Shown: positions 63,034 through 64,000 of the stretch, piece after piece
Numbering within the stretch: the stretch's first letter is position 1
How the letters are laid out: each line of letters begins with the position of its first letter
From: Herbaspirillum sp. SJZ107
Lineage (GTDB): Bacteria > Pseudomonadota > Gammaproteobacteria > Burkholderiales > Burkholderiaceae_D
DNA: 64,000 nt
Direction: 5' to 3'
Assembly: GCF_006715485.1 (NCBI RefSeq)
Contig: NZ_VFNH01000004.1
Coordinates: 186,001 to 250,000, forward strand
Made by a program: the position numbers and the translations under genes
The notes under the pieces: generated by a model
The model's database searches: none
The model's input: the letters and a program-made list of their open reading frames with translations, nothing else
Told to the model about the DNA's origin: nothing

Positions 63034-64000
63034 TCAGGCGGCTTCGCGCACCGGACGCAGGTCCTGGTTCTGGTCGGCGGAGCCCGGATTCTTCAGTTCG
63101 GCGGTCAGGCGATCCTTGTCCAGTTCGCCTTCCCACTTCGACACGACGATGGTCGCGACACCGTTGCCGATGATGTTGGTCAGGGCGCGGCACTCGCTCA
63201 TGAACTTGTCGATGCCCAGGATCAGGGTCATACCGGCCACCGGGATGGTCGGCACCACGGCCAGGGTCGCTGCCAGCGTGATGAAGCCGGCGCCGGTGAT
63301 ACCCGATGCGCCCTTCGAGGTCAGCATCGCTACCAGCAGGATGGTCAGTTCCTGGGTGAGGGTCAGTTCGGTGTTGGTGGCCTGGGCCACGAACAGGGCT
63401 GCCATCGTCATGTAGATGTTGGTGCCGTCCAGGTTGAACGAGTAGCCGGTCGGGACCACCAGGCCCACCACCGATTTCGGGCAGCCCAGCTTTTCCAGCT
63501 TGCGCATGATGGCCGGCAGGGCGCTTTCCGACGAGCTGGTACCCAGCACGATCAGCAGTTCTTCCTTGATGTAGGCCAGGAAGCGGAAGATCGAGAAGCC
63601 GGTGAACTTGGCGATGGTACCCAGGATCAGGGCGACGAACAGGAAGCAGGTCAGGTAGAAGGAACCGACCAGCGAGGCCAGCGGGATCAGCGACTTGACG
63701 CCGTATTTGCCGATGGTAAAGGCCATCGCACCGAAGGCACCGATCGGGGCCGCTTTCATGATGATGTTCACCACGCCGAAGATGGCGTGCGACAGCGTTT
63801 CGATGCCGTGGGCGATCGGACGGCCGCGTTCACCCATCATCGATAGCGCGAAGCCGAACAGGATCGCGATCAGGAGCACCTGCAGGATGTCACCCTTGGC
63901 GAAGGCACCGATGAAGGTATCCGGGATGATGTTCATCAGGAAGTCGGTGGTGGTCAGCGCCTTGGTCTTCTCGGTGTACTGGGCGATCGAGTGGGTGTCG
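63034..64000 (-). CDS. dctA: C4-dicarboxylate:cation symporter, C-terminal part (cut by window edge)
   Basis: Dicarboxylate/amino acid:cation symporter of the DAACS family, most like DctA, which imports succinate, fumarate and malate. The visible 322 codons hold the re-entrant loop TSSSESALPAIM (serine-rich motif), SFNLDGTNIYM (cation-binding NMDGT-type motif) and LTSKGASGITGAGF (second loop), then the last helices. The N-terminal part lies beyond the window. It is upstream of gabD on the same strand, separated by a terminator. Confidence 0.9.
   Translation of the reverse strand, partial: DTHSIAQYTEKTKALTTTDFLMNIIPDTFIGAFAKGDILQVLLIAILFGFALSMMGERGRPIAHGIETLSHAIFGVVNIIMKAAPIGAFGAMAFTIGKYGVKSLIPLASLVGSFYLTCFLFVALILGTIAKFTGFSIFRFLAYIKEELLIVLGTSSSESALPAIMRKLEKLGCPKSVVGLVVPTGYSFNLDGTNIYMTMAALFVAQATNTELTLTQELTILLVAMLTSKGASGITGAGFITLAATLAVVPTIPVAGMTLILGIDKFMSECRALTNIIGNGVATIVVSKWEGELDKDRLTAELKNPGSADQNQDLRPVREAA

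Overview
The window is GC-rich (roughly two thirds G+C, strong G/C at third codon positions) and carries a gene set typical of a free-living betaproteobacterium. RecCBD, ETF-ubiquinone oxidoreductase, a LuxR solo and large multi-HAMP hybrid kinases point to Burkholderiales, most likely Oxalobacteraceae (Massilia/Telluria/Duganella group). That placement is inferred from gene content and protein character, not from a search. No rRNA, tRNA, CRISPR array, insertion sequence or prophage was seen; the window looks like core-type chromosome, cut at both ends (glpD at the left, a dctA-like gene at the right).

Layout. 0-11 kb: end of glpD, an Fsr-like efflux pump, a secreted GH2 beta-glucuronidase, an SDR, a stand-alone CheB-type esterase, a patatin-like lipase, a periplasmic M1 aminopeptidase and a GST. 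11-17 kb: a 1644-residue cytoplasmic multi-HAMP hybrid kinase containing near-identical 276-bp repeats, translationally coupled to a degenerate CheR-like protein. 17-20.5 kb: a LuxR solo, a small HTH protein behind a lux-box-like dyad, and an S9 peptidase. 20.6-29.8 kb: recC-recB-recD in one compact operon. 29.8-37.3 kb: an orphan MotA, small uncharacterised genes, a PBP7-type endopeptidase, a sulfate-binding protein, a GNAT, a Tat-exported MepK-like peptidase, a DUF378 protein and a phosphoesterase. 37.3-43.3 kb: acyl-chain and ketone-body metabolism (ETF-QO, SDR, alpha/beta hydrolase, hotdog thioesterase, PAS-LuxR regulator, scoAB). 43.4-46.5 kb: a BlaI/M56-TonB system with two copies of a TAGAC-N6-GTCTA operator, one in front of a divergent SIMPL gene. 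46.5-48.3 kb: an Atm1-type ABC exporter.

48.3-60.8 kb is the most distinctive region. A ten-gene, tightly overlapping chemosensory operon on the minus strand encodes a membrane-free receptor with two complete signalling tips (DosM-like), a protein of three tandem CheW domains, CheB, a HEAT-repeat protein, CheR, two CheYs, CheA, a STAS protein and a short soluble receptor. From memory, gene content and order resemble Vibrio cholerae chemotaxis cluster I (F9 class), whose DosM stabilises purely cytoplasmic arrays. Immediately upstream on the same strand is a LOV-domain blue-light histidine kinase with its NarL-type regulator. Between that pair and the operon lie two inverted repeats of the form TAGGA-N4-TCCTA. 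The testable picture is a light-controlled cytoplasmic chemosensory array.

61-64 kb: a small hydrophilic protein, succinate-semialdehyde dehydrogenase and the C-terminal part of a C4-dicarboxylate symporter.

Limits: all family calls come from reading motifs in the translations. No alignment, profile search or structure prediction was run.
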